Shown here piece by piece: positions 8,823-19,732 of a DNA stretch of 64,000 bases. The first letter of the stretch is position 1. The number at the start of each line of letters is the position of its first letter. This DNA comes from Microbacterium sp. NC79 (GTDB lineage Bacteria > Actinomycetota > Actinomycetes > Actinomycetales > Microbacteriaceae), in contig NZ_JAHQYI010000001.1 in NCBI RefSeq assembly GCF_019061125.1, forward strand, positions 1,302,001-1,366,000, read 5' to 3'. The notes below the pieces were generated by a model. That model made no database searches. It was not told where the DNA came from and saw nothing but the letters and a program-made list of their open reading frames with translations. Position numbers and translations under genes: made by a program.

Positions 8823-9045
8823 GCGACGCCCTGCTTTTGCCCCGTTCGGGACTGCATGCCGCGCGTGTCGTTTAGCGGGGTAATTCTGATATGCTGAGGT
8901 GTCATCTTTGTGACTCAACACGAGTTACGAAATGTATGACACAAAAATCCATTTGCTTTTGCGCCTGAGGTCGCGTGCGTCAAACCACGCCATCGTTGAC
9001 GGAGCCGGAGCCCGAGCTTCCAATCCAACAAGGACAACCCACTAC
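8823..9045 (+). promoter_or_regulatory. rpsA promoter and structured leader
   Basis: A gene-free stretch before rpsA. TATGCT at 8890-8895 is a plausible -10, giving a leader of about 145 bases. At the predicted 5' end is a nested hairpin: outer arms GTGTCAT/ATGACAC (8899-8905, 8936-8942) and inner arms GTGACTC/GAGTTAC around a 5-base loop. A ribosome binding site AAGGA precedes the ATG at 9046. The structure could serve S1 autoregulation, known for rpsA in other bacteria; here that is inference. Confidence 0.5.
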
Positions 9046-10497
9046 ATGACTAACGCAACCGCCCCGGCCACCAAGCAGGTCGCCATCAACGACATCGGAT
9101 CTGCTGAGGACTTCCTGGCCGCGGTCGAACTGACTATCAAGTCTTTCAACGACGGCGACATCATCGAAGGAACGATCGTCAAGATCGACCGCGATGAGGT
9201 TCTCCTCGATGTCGGCTTCAAGACCGAGGGTGTTATCCCCTCGCGTGAACTGTCGATCAAGCACGACGTTGACCCTAACGAGGTCGTTTCCGTCGGTGAC
9301 CTGGTCGAGGCACTTGTTCTCCAGAAGGAAGACAAGGAAGGCCGCCTGATCCTGTCGAAGAAGCGCGCACAGTACGAGCGCGCTTGGGGCGACGTGGAGA
9401 AGATCAAGGAAGACGACGGCGTCGTCACCGGTTCTGTCATTGAGGTTGTCAAGGGTGGTCTCATCGTTGACATCGGACTCCGTGGCTTCCTCCCGGCATC
9501 GCTCATCGAGCTGCGCCGTGTTCGCGACCTGACGCCGTACCTCGGCCAGGAAATTGAAGCGAAGATCCTCGAGCTCGACAAGAACCGCAACAACGTTGTG
9601 CTGTCGCGCCGTGCTCTGCTCGAGCAGACGCAGTCGGAGACCCGCACGCACTTCCTTAACAACCTGCACAAGGGTCAGGTTCGCAAGGGTGTTGTTTCCT
9701 CGATCGTTAACTTCGGTGCGTTCGTTGACCTCGGTGGCGTTGACGGTCTCGTCCACGTTTCCGAGCTGTCGTGGAAGCACATCGAGCACGCTTCTGAGGT
9801 CGTCGAGGTTGGCCAGGAGGTCACCGTCGAGATTCTTGAGGTTGACCTTGACCGTGAGCGCGTCTCGCTGTCGCTGAAGGCAACGCAGGAAGACCCGTGG
9901 CAGGTATTCGCACGTACCCACGCAATCGGTCAGGTTACCCCCGGTAAGGTCACCAAGCTGGTTCCGTTCGGTGCATTCGTGCGCGTTGCCGACGGCATCG
10001 AGGGTCTCGTTCACATCTCCGAGCTCTCGGGCAAGCACGTTGAGCTTGCTGAGCAGGTTGTTTCGGTCGGTGACGAGGTCTTCGTTAAGGTCATCGACAT
10101 CGACCTCGAGCGTCGCCGCATCTCGCTGTCGCTGAAGCAGGCTAACGAGTCGGTTGACCCCTACGGCACCGAGTTCGACCCGGCTCTGTACGGCATGGTT
10201 GCTGAGTACGACGAAAACGGCGAGTACAAGTACCCGGACGGCTTCGACGCTGAGTCGGGCGCTTGGAAGGAAGGCTTTGACGCCGAGCGCGAGAAGTGGG
10301 AGCAGGACTACGCTGCTGCCCAGGCTCGTTGGGAAGCTCACAAGGCTCAGGTCATCAAGGCTGCTGAAGCAGAGGCTGCTGCTCCCGAGTTCGATGCAGG
10401 CGCATCGTCCTTCTCGAGCGACTCCGCTGCTGCCGGCACGCTGGCTGACGACGAGGCACTCGCGGCTCTCCGCGAGAAGCTCTCGGGCAACGCTTGA
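9046..10497 (+). CDS. rpsA: 30S ribosomal protein S1
   Basis: A 483-residue protein with four S1 RNA-binding repeats at about 34-103, 121-187, 208-276 and 293-363. Repeats three and four are the most alike (VNFGAFVDLGGVDGLVHVS and VPFGAFVRVADGIEGLVHIS). A C-terminal tail of about 110 residues is rich in Glu, Ala and Asp. S1 helps the 30S subunit bind structured or weakly Shine-Dalgarno mRNAs; the four-repeat form is typical of actinobacteria. I chose ATG 9046 because AAGGA lies upstream and homologs start with this MTNAT-like sequence. Codon use is highly biased, as expected for a ribosomal gene. Confidence 0.97.
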   Translation: MTNATAPATKQVAINDIGSAEDFLAAVELTIKSFNDGDIIEGTIVKIDRDEVLLDVGFKTEGVIPSRELSIKHDVDPNEVVSVGDLVEALVLQKEDKEGRLILSKKRAQYERAWGDVEKIKEDDGVVTGSVIEVVKGGLIVDIGLRGFLPASLIELRRVRDLTPYLGQEIEAKILELDKNRNNVVLSRRALLEQTQSETRTHFLNNLHKGQVRKGVVSSIVNFGAFVDLGGVDGLVHVSELSWKHIEHASEVVEVGQEVTVEILEVDLDRERVSLSLKATQEDPWQVFARTHAIGQVTPGKVTKLVPFGAFVRVADGIEGLVHISELSGKHVELAEQVVSVGDEVFVKVIDIDLERRRISLSLKQANESVDPYGTEFDPALYGMVAEYDENGEYKYPDGFDAESGAWKEGFDAEREKWEQDYAAAQARWEAHKAQVIKAAEAEAAAPEFDAGASSFSSDSAAAGTLADDEALAALREKLSGNA

Positions 10498-10512
10498 TCT
10501 AACGATCAACTG

Positions 10513-10550
10513 ACGGGGCCGGAACCTTTTGGTTCCGGCCCCGTTTTTTC
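10513..10550 (+). terminator. Intrinsic terminator after rpsA
   Basis: A 14-base-pair GC-rich stem (10513-10526 with 10531-10544), TTTT loop, then a run of T. It is the clearest Rho-independent terminator in the window. Confidence 0.93.
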
Positions 10551-10610
10551 TTTCGTTGCGGAGCCAAAACGGCGCGAGACTGCGGTGCTGGCTCTGGCAG
10601 GATGTTGCGT

Positions 10611-11282
10611 ATGTCTCTTATTGCGCTCACCGGCGGGATCGCATCCGGAAAGTCCTCGATCGCTCGGCGCTTCGCTGAACACGGTGCGGTCGTGGTGGAT
10701 GCCGACGCTGTTGTGCGTGAGCTGCAGGAGCCAGGAACCCCGGTGTTAGCAGCCATGGTTGCCGAATTCGGTGCCGACATTCTGGATGAGTCTGGCGCGT
10801 TGAAGCGCGCCGAGCTCGGGGCCAGGGTCTTTGGTTCACCCGAGAAAGTGGCGGCTCTCAATGGCATCGTGCATCCCGCGGTGCGGGCCGAAACGGAGCG
10901 GCGCTTCGCTGAGGCTATCGCTGCGGATCCTGATGGTGTCATCGTCTACGACGTTCCGTTGCTTGTTGAAGCGCGAGCAAGCGACCCGTGGGATTTGATT
11001 ATCGTGGCGCATGCGCCGGCAGCAGAGCGCATTGCTCGTCTCATTGAATTCCGAGGGATGAGCGAAGACGAAGCACGCGCCCGCGTCAGCTCGCAGATTC
11101 CAGACGAGCAGCGTCTGGCTATTGCTGACGTGGTGATTGACACGACGGCCTCCCTTGATCAGACGCTCATGGAGGCGGATCGCGTGTGGAACGATCTCCG
11201 CCCACTGTTACGTGCGGCTCGAGAGCGGCGTGCAGTCTCCGGTACTGCCGCTCCCGCGTCCAGTGTCGGAGGTCACGCGTAG
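10611..11282 (+). CDS. coaE: Dephospho-CoA kinase CoaE
   Basis: A 223-residue P-loop kinase performing the last step of coenzyme A synthesis. The Walker A motif is TGGIASGKSS at 7-16, followed by VVDADAVVRELQ and the FGSPEKVAALNGIVHP segment; VVYDVPLLVE-type sequence (here VIVYDVPLLVE) forms the next conserved block. The start is ATG 10611; an in-frame ATG at 10602 is also possible. The last codons (SSVGGHA) overlap the promoter of uvrB, so the 3' end of coaE serves as regulatory DNA too. Confidence 0.96.
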   Translation: MSLIALTGGIASGKSSIARRFAEHGAVVVDADAVVRELQEPGTPVLAAMVAEFGADILDESGALKRAELGARVFGSPEKVAALNGIVHPAVRAETERRFAEAIAADPDGVIVYDVPLLVEARASDPWDLIIVAHAPAAERIARLIEFRGMSEDEARARVSSQIPDEQRLAIADVVIDTTASLDQTLMEADRVWNDLRPLLRAARERRAVSGTAAPASSVGGHA

Positions 11283-11291
11283 GCTGGTTGC
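11263..11291 (+). promoter_or_regulatory. PafBC-like (RecA-independent) DNA-damage promoter of uvrB
   Basis: GTGTCGGAG at 11263-11271, exactly 8 bases, TAGGCT at 11280-11285, exactly 6 bases, then the ATG of uvrB at 11292. This matches the layout of the mycobacterial RecA-NDp promoter (TTGTCRGTG-N8-TANNNT). The message would be leaderless. The box lies within the coaE coding end. Confidence 0.7.
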
Positions 11292-13358
11292 ATGCAACCA
11301 ACGCGCGCCGTCCGTCCCTTCGAGGTCATCAGCGAATACGAGCCGTCAGGTGATCAGCCGCAGGCCATCGCACAGCTCGCGGCGCGCATTAACGCAGGTG
11401 AAACCGACGTCGTGCTCCTCGGCGCTACCGGTACAGGTAAGTCGGCAACAACCGCCTGGCTTGTCGAGCAGGTGCAGCGCCCCACGCTCGTGCTCGCGCA
11501 CAACAAGACACTCGCAGCGCAGCTCGCCAACGAGTTTCGCGAGCTGATGCCGAATAACGCCGTCGAGTACTTCGTCTCGTACTACGACTATTACCAGCCA
11601 GAAGCGTACGTCCCGCAGACAGACACTTTTATTGAAAAGGATTCGTCTGTGAACGCGGAGGTTGAGCGCCTGCGCCACTCTACGACCAACTCGCTGCTGT
11701 CGCGCCGCGACGTGATCGTGGTGTCGACCGTGTCATGCATTTATGGTCTCGGTGCCCCTGAGGAGTACCTGCGCGCCATGGTGGCGCTGCAGGTGGGGGA
11801 GCAGTACGACCGTGATGCGTTGATCCGCCAATTCATTTCCATGCAGTACAACCGCAACGACGTTGACTTCTCGCGCGGCAATTTCCGTGTCCGCGGCGAC
11901 ACGATCGAGATCATTCCGGTGTACGAGGAATACGCCATTCGAATCGAAATGTTCGGCGACGAGATCGAAGCCCTGTACCGGTTGCACCCGCTGACGGGTG
12001 ATGTCATTGACAAACTGGATTCGGTTCCGATTTTCCCTGCCTCCCACTACGTCGCGGCCAACGACGTCGTACAGCGTTCTATCAAGACGATTGAGGACGA
12101 GCTGGCAGAGCGTCTGAAAGAGTTCGAAGGCCAGGGCAAGCTGCTCGAAGCGCAACGCTTGCGGATGCGCACCACGTTTGACCTTGAGATGCTGCAACAG
12201 CTGGGCTTCTGCTCAGGCATCGAAAACTACTCGCGTCACATGGACGGACGCCAGCCGGGGGAGCCGCCACATACGCTGCTTGACTTCTTCCCCGATGATT
12301 TCCTGCTCGTAATCGACGAGTCGCACGTCACCGTTCCGCAGATTGGTGCGATGTATGAGGGCGATGCGTCGCGCAAGCGCACACTTGTCGAGCACGGTTT
12401 TCGTTTGCCGAGCGCCATGGATAACAGGCCGTTGCGCTGGGACGAGTTCAAGAACCGCGTCGGCCAGACGGTGTACCTCTCGGCAACCCCTGGCAAGTAC
12501 GAAATGGGTATCGCAGACGGCGTCGTCGAGCAGATCATCCGACCAACCGGCCTTGTCGACCCGGAGATCGTGGTTAAGCCATCCAAGGGGCAGATCGATG
12601 ACCTGCTCGAGCAGATTCGCATTCGCGTAGAAAAAGATGAGCGCGTGCTCGTCACGACGCTCACGAAGAAGATGGCGGAAGAACTGACCGACTTCTTCCA
12701 AGAACACGGCGTGCGGGTTCGCTACCTGCACTCCGACGTTGACACCCTGCGCCGCGTTGAGCTGCTGAGCGAGTTGCGCGCAGGCGTCTACGACGTTCTG
12801 GTCGGTATCAACCTTCTTCGCGAGGGTCTCGACCTGCCCGAGGTGTCACTGGTCGCGATTTTGGACGCTGACAAGGAGGGCTTCCTGCGCAGCGGAACCT
12901 CGTTGATCCAGACAATTGGGCGTGCGGCTCGTAACGTTTCCGGTGAGGTGCACATGTATGCCGATCGGATCACGGATTCCATGGCGAAAGCGATCGAAGA
13001 GACCGAACGTCGACGCGAGAAGCAAATCGCATACAACACGGAACACGGCATCGACCCGCAGCCGCTGCGCAAGAAGATCGCCGATATCACCGATGCGTTG
13101 GCGCGCGAAGGCGCAGACACAAAAGCGATGCTCGCGCGCTCAGGCGGAGGCAAGCGCAAGTCGCCGACGCCGCGATTGGGCCGCGAAGGGATCGCTGCTG
13201 AAGGTGCAACCCAACTGGAAGAGACGATTGCCGACCTGACCGAGCAAATGCTCACGGCGGCACAGGAGCTCAAATTTGAGCTGGCTGCGCGGTTGCGCGA
13301 TGAAGTTCAAGACCTCAAGCGTGACCTGCGTCAAATGGAGAAGGCCGGGCACGCGTAG
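11292..13358 (+). CDS. uvrB: Excinuclease ABC subunit B (UvrB)
   Basis: A 688-residue damage-verification helicase of nucleotide excision repair. Walker A is GATGTGKS at 44-51. The beta-hairpin that clamps DNA is present ([16 protein letters not shown], about residues 95-110). The DEAD-like motif reads LLVIDESH, and the helicase C-domain has [17 protein letters not shown] and [12 protein letters not shown]-terminal UVR domain for UvrC contact covers about the last 40 residues. The start at ATG 11292 fits the -10 spacing. It sits apart from uvrA/uvrC but shares their promoter type. Confidence 0.98.
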   Translation: MQPTRAVRPFEVISEYEPSGDQPQAIAQLAARINAGETDVVLLGATGTGKSATTAWLVEQVQRPTLVLAHNKTLAAQLANEFRELMPNNAVEYFVSYYDYYQPEAYVPQTDTFIEKDSSVNAEVERLRHSTTNSLLSRRDVIVVSTVSCIYGLGAPEEYLRAMVALQVGEQYDRDALIRQFISMQYNRNDVDFSRGNFRVRGDTIEIIPVYEEYAIRIEMFGDEIEALYRLHPLTGDVIDKLDSVPIFPASHYVAANDVVQRSIKTIEDELAERLKEFEGQGKLLEAQRLRMRTTFDLEMLQQLGFCSGIENYSRHMDGRQPGEPPHTLLDFFPDDFLLVIDESHVTVPQIGAMYEGDASRKRTLVEHGFRLPSAMDNRPLRWDEFKNRVGQTVYLSATPGKYEMGIADGVVEQIIRPTGLVDPEIVVKPSKGQIDDLLEQIRIRVEKDERVLVTTLTKKMAEELTDFFQEHGVRVRYLHSDVDTLRRVELLSELRAGVYDVLVGINLLREGLDLPEVSLVAILDADKEGFLRSGTSLIQTIGRAARNVSGEVHMYADRITDSMAKAIEETERRREKQIAYNTEHGIDPQPLRKKIADITDALAREGADTKAMLARSGGGKRKSPTPRLGREGIAAEGATQLEETIADLTEQMLTAAQELKFELAARLRDEVQDLKRDLRQMEKAGHA

Positions 13359-13392
13359 GAGGGTGTCGCAGTCGCGGAGGCGGAGCCGTTCA

Positions 13393-13448
13393 GGCGTAAC
13401 TGGTGCGGTGGAGCGGCTTTGGCGTAGCTGGTGCGGCGGAGCGGCTCA
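13393..13448. repeat. Two tandem 28-base repeats between convergent genes
   Basis: Two imperfect copies (13393-13420 and 13421-13448) of a 28-base unit beginning GGCGTA and containing TGGTGCGG and GAGCGGCT. They differ at only a few positions, with a partial copy just upstream. They occupy the gap between uvrB and the convergent small zinc-protein gene. Confidence 0.75.
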
Positions 13449-13456
13449 GGACCCTG

Positions 13457-13684
13457 TTATGACGGGCAGTGCATAAGAGGTTTCGGGCCCGAACGGTCGA
13501 ACTCATGCTCGTTCATCGGGTGACCACACAACGGGCACGCCTTCGCGACGGAAGACTCGACGGGCGTGCTCTCATACGGGCCGACAGAGGCGGGGCCAGC
13601 GAACTTGATCAGGCGCGAGTTTAAGAACGAGTACAGACCCCCGGCCTCGCGGATGCGGACACTGAGCGGCTTCTTATCTGGCAT
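13457..13684 (-). CDS. Small zinc-ribbon-like protein of unknown function
   Basis: A 75-residue protein starting at ATG 13684. It opens MPDKKPLSVRIREAGG, a basic helical segment, and ends with CPLCGHPMNEHEFDRSG and a final Cys two residues from the end: a likely metal site of three Cys plus His. I do not recognise a named family. It is divergent from an OhrR-like MarR gene, and the TTAGTGTACTAA palindrome lies 5 bases upstream of this start, so the two genes probably share control. The conserved-looking C-terminus and the position argue that it is real. Confidence 0.65.
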   Translation of the reverse strand: MPDKKPLSVRIREAGGLYSFLNSRLIKFAGPASVGPYESTPVESSVAKACPLCGHPMNEHEFDRSGPKPLMHCPS

Positions 13685-13685
13685 A

Positions 13686-13721
13686 ACCCTTAGTGTACTA
13701 AACATTAGGGTCGTATAGACT
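13686..13721. promoter_or_regulatory. MarR-type operator and divergent promoter
   Basis: TTAGTGTACTAA at 13690-13701 has TTAGT/ACTAA arms, and ACCCT/AGGGT arms enclose it at 13686 and 13711. The -10 of the marR gene, TAGACT at 13716-13721, is 6 bases from its ATG. The palindrome covers the -35 region, as expected for an autorepressor site. Confidence 0.6.
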
Positions 13722-13727
13722 CCAATC

Positions 13728-14183
13728 ATGACGATGTCCCGCGACGAGACGCTCGCCCTCGATAGCCAGCTGTGCTTTGCACTCGTGACGGCAGCGCGCA
13801 ACGTCGTCTCGGTCTACCGGCCAATCCTCGAGCCGTTGGGGCTCACGCATCCGCAATATCTCGTGATGTTGGCGCTTTGGGAATCGTCACCGCGCACCCT
13901 CAACGACCTCGCTGATGCGTTGGCAATGGACCCGGCGACGGCGTCTCCGCTGGTGAAGCGTCTCGAGTCGATGGGCTTCGTTGCCCGCCAGCGCAGTGCG
14001 ACCGATGAGAGGCGGCTCGATATCGCCGTCACCGCGGAGGGTGCGGCGCTTCGAGAACGGGCGTTAGAGGTTCCGCCCGCCGTCGTCGAAGCCACCGGAA
14101 TGTCTTTCGAAGACATTGCGTCGCTACGCGAGTCCCTGCGCCCGTTTGCTGGCAAGAAATTCTCGGCGCTCCCGCGCGATTGA
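13728..14183 (+). CDS. MarR-family regulator, OhrR-like
   Basis: A 151-residue winged-helix protein. The N-terminal LDSQLCFALV places a single Cys at residue 16, matching the peroxide-sensing cysteine of OhrR (LCFAL). The segment LGLTHPQYLVMLALWE and the wing RQRSATDERRLDIAVT also follow OhrR closely. OhrR senses organic hydroperoxides and represses ohr. No ohr gene is adjacent; the divergent partner is the small zinc protein. The first ATG fits the leaderless spacing. Peroxide sensing is inference from the cysteine. Confidence 0.88.
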   Translation: MTMSRDETLALDSQLCFALVTAARNVVSVYRPILEPLGLTHPQYLVMLALWESSPRTLNDLADALAMDPATASPLVKRLESMGFVARQRSATDERRLDIAVTAEGAALRERALEVPPAVVEATGMSFEDIASLRESLRPFAGKKFSALPRD

Positions 14184-14359
14184 TGAGACATCCCTCATGA
14201 AGCGCGGGCGGCGAGACGTCATTCGCGCGCAATTCCTCGTGCCATGCACGCGCTGCCGATGAGAACTCTCTCAGGCTGAGTCGTTCTGTCGCTGGTGTCC
14301 ATATGCTCGCGCGAGGGACGGCTTTTGCCGCGCCCGCTCGAAGGAAGGGACTCATCCGA

Positions 14360-16609
14360 ATGTCTTCATCATCCGTGCGGCGTCGCCGCGTCGGTCTCGC
14401 AGCCGTAACCACGGTGGCGCTTGCGTGCGGTGGCGCACTCGCTGCCGTGCCGGCAGCCGCGGCCGACCCCGTCACCATCAATCTGGTGACGTTCAACGAT
14501 TTCCATGGCCGCATTGAGAACGACCCGTTCAGTGCAGCAGCGGGAATCGCGGCCCTTGCCGGGGCCATCGACCAGGTGCGAGCAACGAACCCGAATACGG
14601 TTGTCGCTGCGGCTGGCGACCTGGTGGGCGCGTCAACCTTCGCGTCCTTTATTCAAAACGACGAGCCGACGATTGCGGCGCTGACCGCCGCAGGCCTCGA
14701 CGTCAGCTCAGTGGGCAACCACGAGTTCGATCAGGGCTGGGGAGATTTGCGTGATCGCATTCAGCCAGCAGCGGGCTGGCAGTACATTGCCGCGAACCTG
14801 CACCGGCTCACCGGCGAGCCAATCATGCCCGAGTACTACACCCAAACTTTTGACGGCGTGACGATTGGTTTCATCGGAGCCGTCACAGACGAACTCCCGT
14901 CGCTGGTGAGTCCCGCTGGCATCGCTGACGTGGTTGTGGGCGATGTGGCCGACAACGTCAACCGCGTCGCCGACGACCTTCGCGACGGCGACCCATCCAA
15001 TGGTGAAGCCGACATCGTTGTGCTCTTGGTGCACGAGGGTGCCGCGAACACCACGATCGAGGCGGCAACGGACCCATCCTCACCCTTTGGCCGCATTGTG
15101 ACGCAGGTCGACGCTGATGTCGACGCGATCGTGTCAGGCCACACGCACTTGGCGTACAACCACGTGATCGACGGCCGACCCGTGATTTCGTCAGGGCAAT
15201 ACGGAGAGAAGTTCTCCAATCTGCAGATCGTCGTGGATTCTGAGACAAAACAGCTTGTCTCGATGCTGAACGAGACGTTCGCGCTGAAAACCGGGCAGAC
15301 GCTCAACTACCCGGAGAACGAAGCCATCAAGAACGACCTCGTCGCTCCGGCATCCGCCTACGCGTTTGAACGAGGCAAGGTCTCGCTGGGCTCCATCGCA
15401 GCCGACTTCAACAGGGCAAAGCAGGCGAACGGAACCACGGAGAACCGTGGCGGAGAGTCGACGCTGGGCAACTGGGTCGCAGACGTGCACCTGTGGGCTG
15501 CTCAGCAGCAGGTGCCAGAGACGCAGATTGCCTTTATGAATCCCGGCGGTCTTCGTGCTGATCTGCGCTACGCGTCTTCGGCTGACTACGACGCCGACGG
15601 CAACGTGACATACAAGGAGGCGGCTGACGTTCAGCCGTTCGCAAACGGCCTCGTGACGCTGTCGCTCACTGGCGAGCAGATTCGCACCGTTCTTGAACAG
15701 CAGTGGCAGCCGGCGGGAGCATCCCGACCTTTCCTGAAGCTCGGTGTGAGTGAGGGTTTCCAGTACACCTTCGACCCGACGGCGCCGGTCGGGCAGCGGA
15801 TCACGTCGATCACCTTGAACGATGTCGAGCTTGACCCACAGGCGACCTACGGCGTCGTGGCTAATGCGTTCCTTGCGAGCGGAGGCGACAACTTTGGTGC
15901 CTTCGCGGACGGGACAAACCGTGCGGAATCCGGCGTGAGCGACCTGCAGGCCGTTGTGAACTGGTTTGTTGAGCATCCGGTCGCTGAAACGAATCTGGCT
16001 CAGCGCGCCGTCGGCGTTCAGACCAGCGCGCCGGCCAGCCCTGACGGCTTTGTCGCGGGGGAGACGGTCACTCTCACGTTGTCCGGTCTCGAATTCTCCT
16101 CGACGGAGCAGGTTGCCGGCACCGTCACTGCGACGCTCGGAACATCCAGCGTCACGACCGACATCACCCGTACTGTTACGGCAACCGATGACCTCACGGG
16201 GCAGGCGACGGTTTCGCTCGTGGTTCCCGCCGACGTCAGTGGCGCCGTCTCCATCGCGATCACGACCCCGACCGGAACGTCCGTGCAGGTTCCGATTGTG
16301 GTCAAAGAGCCGATCGTGAAGATCGATACGACGACGATCGTCTTCGCTAATCGTGTGCTGGCAAAGTCGAACCAAAAGGTCAAGGTCACCGCGCTCGTCG
16401 TGGCCCAGGGCACGAAGGCCGGCGGAACCGTGACGCTGTACGACGGTACCGCTGCTGTCGGTAGTGCCAGCGTCGACAAGCACGGAGTCGCCAAGTTCAC
16501 GATCGCGAATCTGACGGTCGGCATGCACAAGTTGACGGCCGTTTACGAAGGCACTGACGCGCTGAACGGCTCGACGAGCTCGGCATGGCCGGTGTACGTC
16601 TGGCGCTAA
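14360..16609 (+). CDS. Secreted 5'-nucleotidase / UDP-sugar hydrolase family protein
   Basis: A 749-residue exported enzyme. A signal peptide (VRRRR, hydrophobic core, cleavage near AAAAD at about 36) leads into a calcineurin-like metallophosphatase with FNDFHGRI, AGDLVG, GNHEFD and GHTHLAYN metal motifs. The 5'-nucleotidase C-terminal domain follows (FMNPGGLRADLRY, then VQPFANGLVTL). The last 200 residues are beta-rich, ending with an Ig-like repeat. No LPXTG anchor is visible, so it is probably released or loosely wall-bound. ATG 14360 has GGAAGGGA upstream. Likely role: scavenging phosphate and nucleosides from outside nucleotides. Confidence 0.93.
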   Translation: MSSSSVRRRRVGLAAVTTVALACGGALAAVPAAAADPVTINLVTFNDFHGRIENDPFSAAAGIAALAGAIDQVRATNPNTVVAAAGDLVGASTFASFIQNDEPTIAALTAAGLDVSSVGNHEFDQGWGDLRDRIQPAAGWQYIAANLHRLTGEPIMPEYYTQTFDGVTIGFIGAVTDELPSLVSPAGIADVVVGDVADNVNRVADDLRDGDPSNGEADIVVLLVHEGAANTTIEAATDPSSPFGRIVTQVDADVDAIVSGHTHLAYNHVIDGRPVISSGQYGEKFSNLQIVVDSETKQLVSMLNETFALKTGQTLNYPENEAIKNDLVAPASAYAFERGKVSLGSIAADFNRAKQANGTTENRGGESTLGNWVADVHLWAAQQQVPETQIAFMNPGGLRADLRYASSADYDADGNVTYKEAADVQPFANGLVTLSLTGEQIRTVLEQQWQPAGASRPFLKLGVSEGFQYTFDPTAPVGQRITSITLNDVELDPQATYGVVANAFLASGGDNFGAFADGTNRAESGVSDLQAVVNWFVEHPVAETNLAQRAVGVQTSAPASPDGFVAGETVTLTLSGLEFSSTEQVAGTVTATLGTSSVTTDITRTVTATDDLTGQATVSLVVPADVSGAVSIAITTPTGTSVQVPIVVKEPIVKIDTTTIVFANRVLAKSNQKVKVTALVVAQGTKAGGTVTLYDGTAAVGSASVDKHGVAKFTIANLTVGMHKLTAVYEGTDALNGSTSSAWPVYVWR

Positions 16610-16633
16610 TCGCACACGCGTAGTCCATGAGGC

Positions 16634-16667
16634 GGTGGACGAAGGAGCCGTGGTTTCTTCGTCCACC
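16634..16667 (+). terminator. Hairpin after the 5'-nucleotidase gene
   Basis: An 11-base-pair stem (16634-16644 with 16657-16667) with a 12-base loop, 25 bases past the stop codon. A short GTTT follows, so termination strength is uncertain. Confidence 0.6.
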
Positions 16668-16718
16668 GTTTCGCGTTGACAGCGTCGTTTCCTGGCAACA
16701 GGTGCAGGAGCGACGCCA

Positions 16719-16747
16719 GTGTCGGAGGCCACGCCTAGACTTGACGG
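16719..16747 (+). promoter_or_regulatory. PafBC-like DNA-damage promoter of uvrA
   Basis: GTGTCGGAG at 16719-16727, 8 bases, TAGACT at 16736-16741, 6 bases, then the uvrA GTG at 16748. The surrounding CAGTGTCGGAGG is identical to that before uvrB and before the DEDDh exonuclease gene. Confidence 0.72.

Positions 16748-19731
<2,984 letters not shown>

Positions 19732-19732
<1 letters not shown>

Noticed and set aside
8980..10509. Long minus-strand open frame opposite rpsA
   Set aside because: Its repeats are the reverse reading of the S1 domains; codon bias belongs to rpsA.
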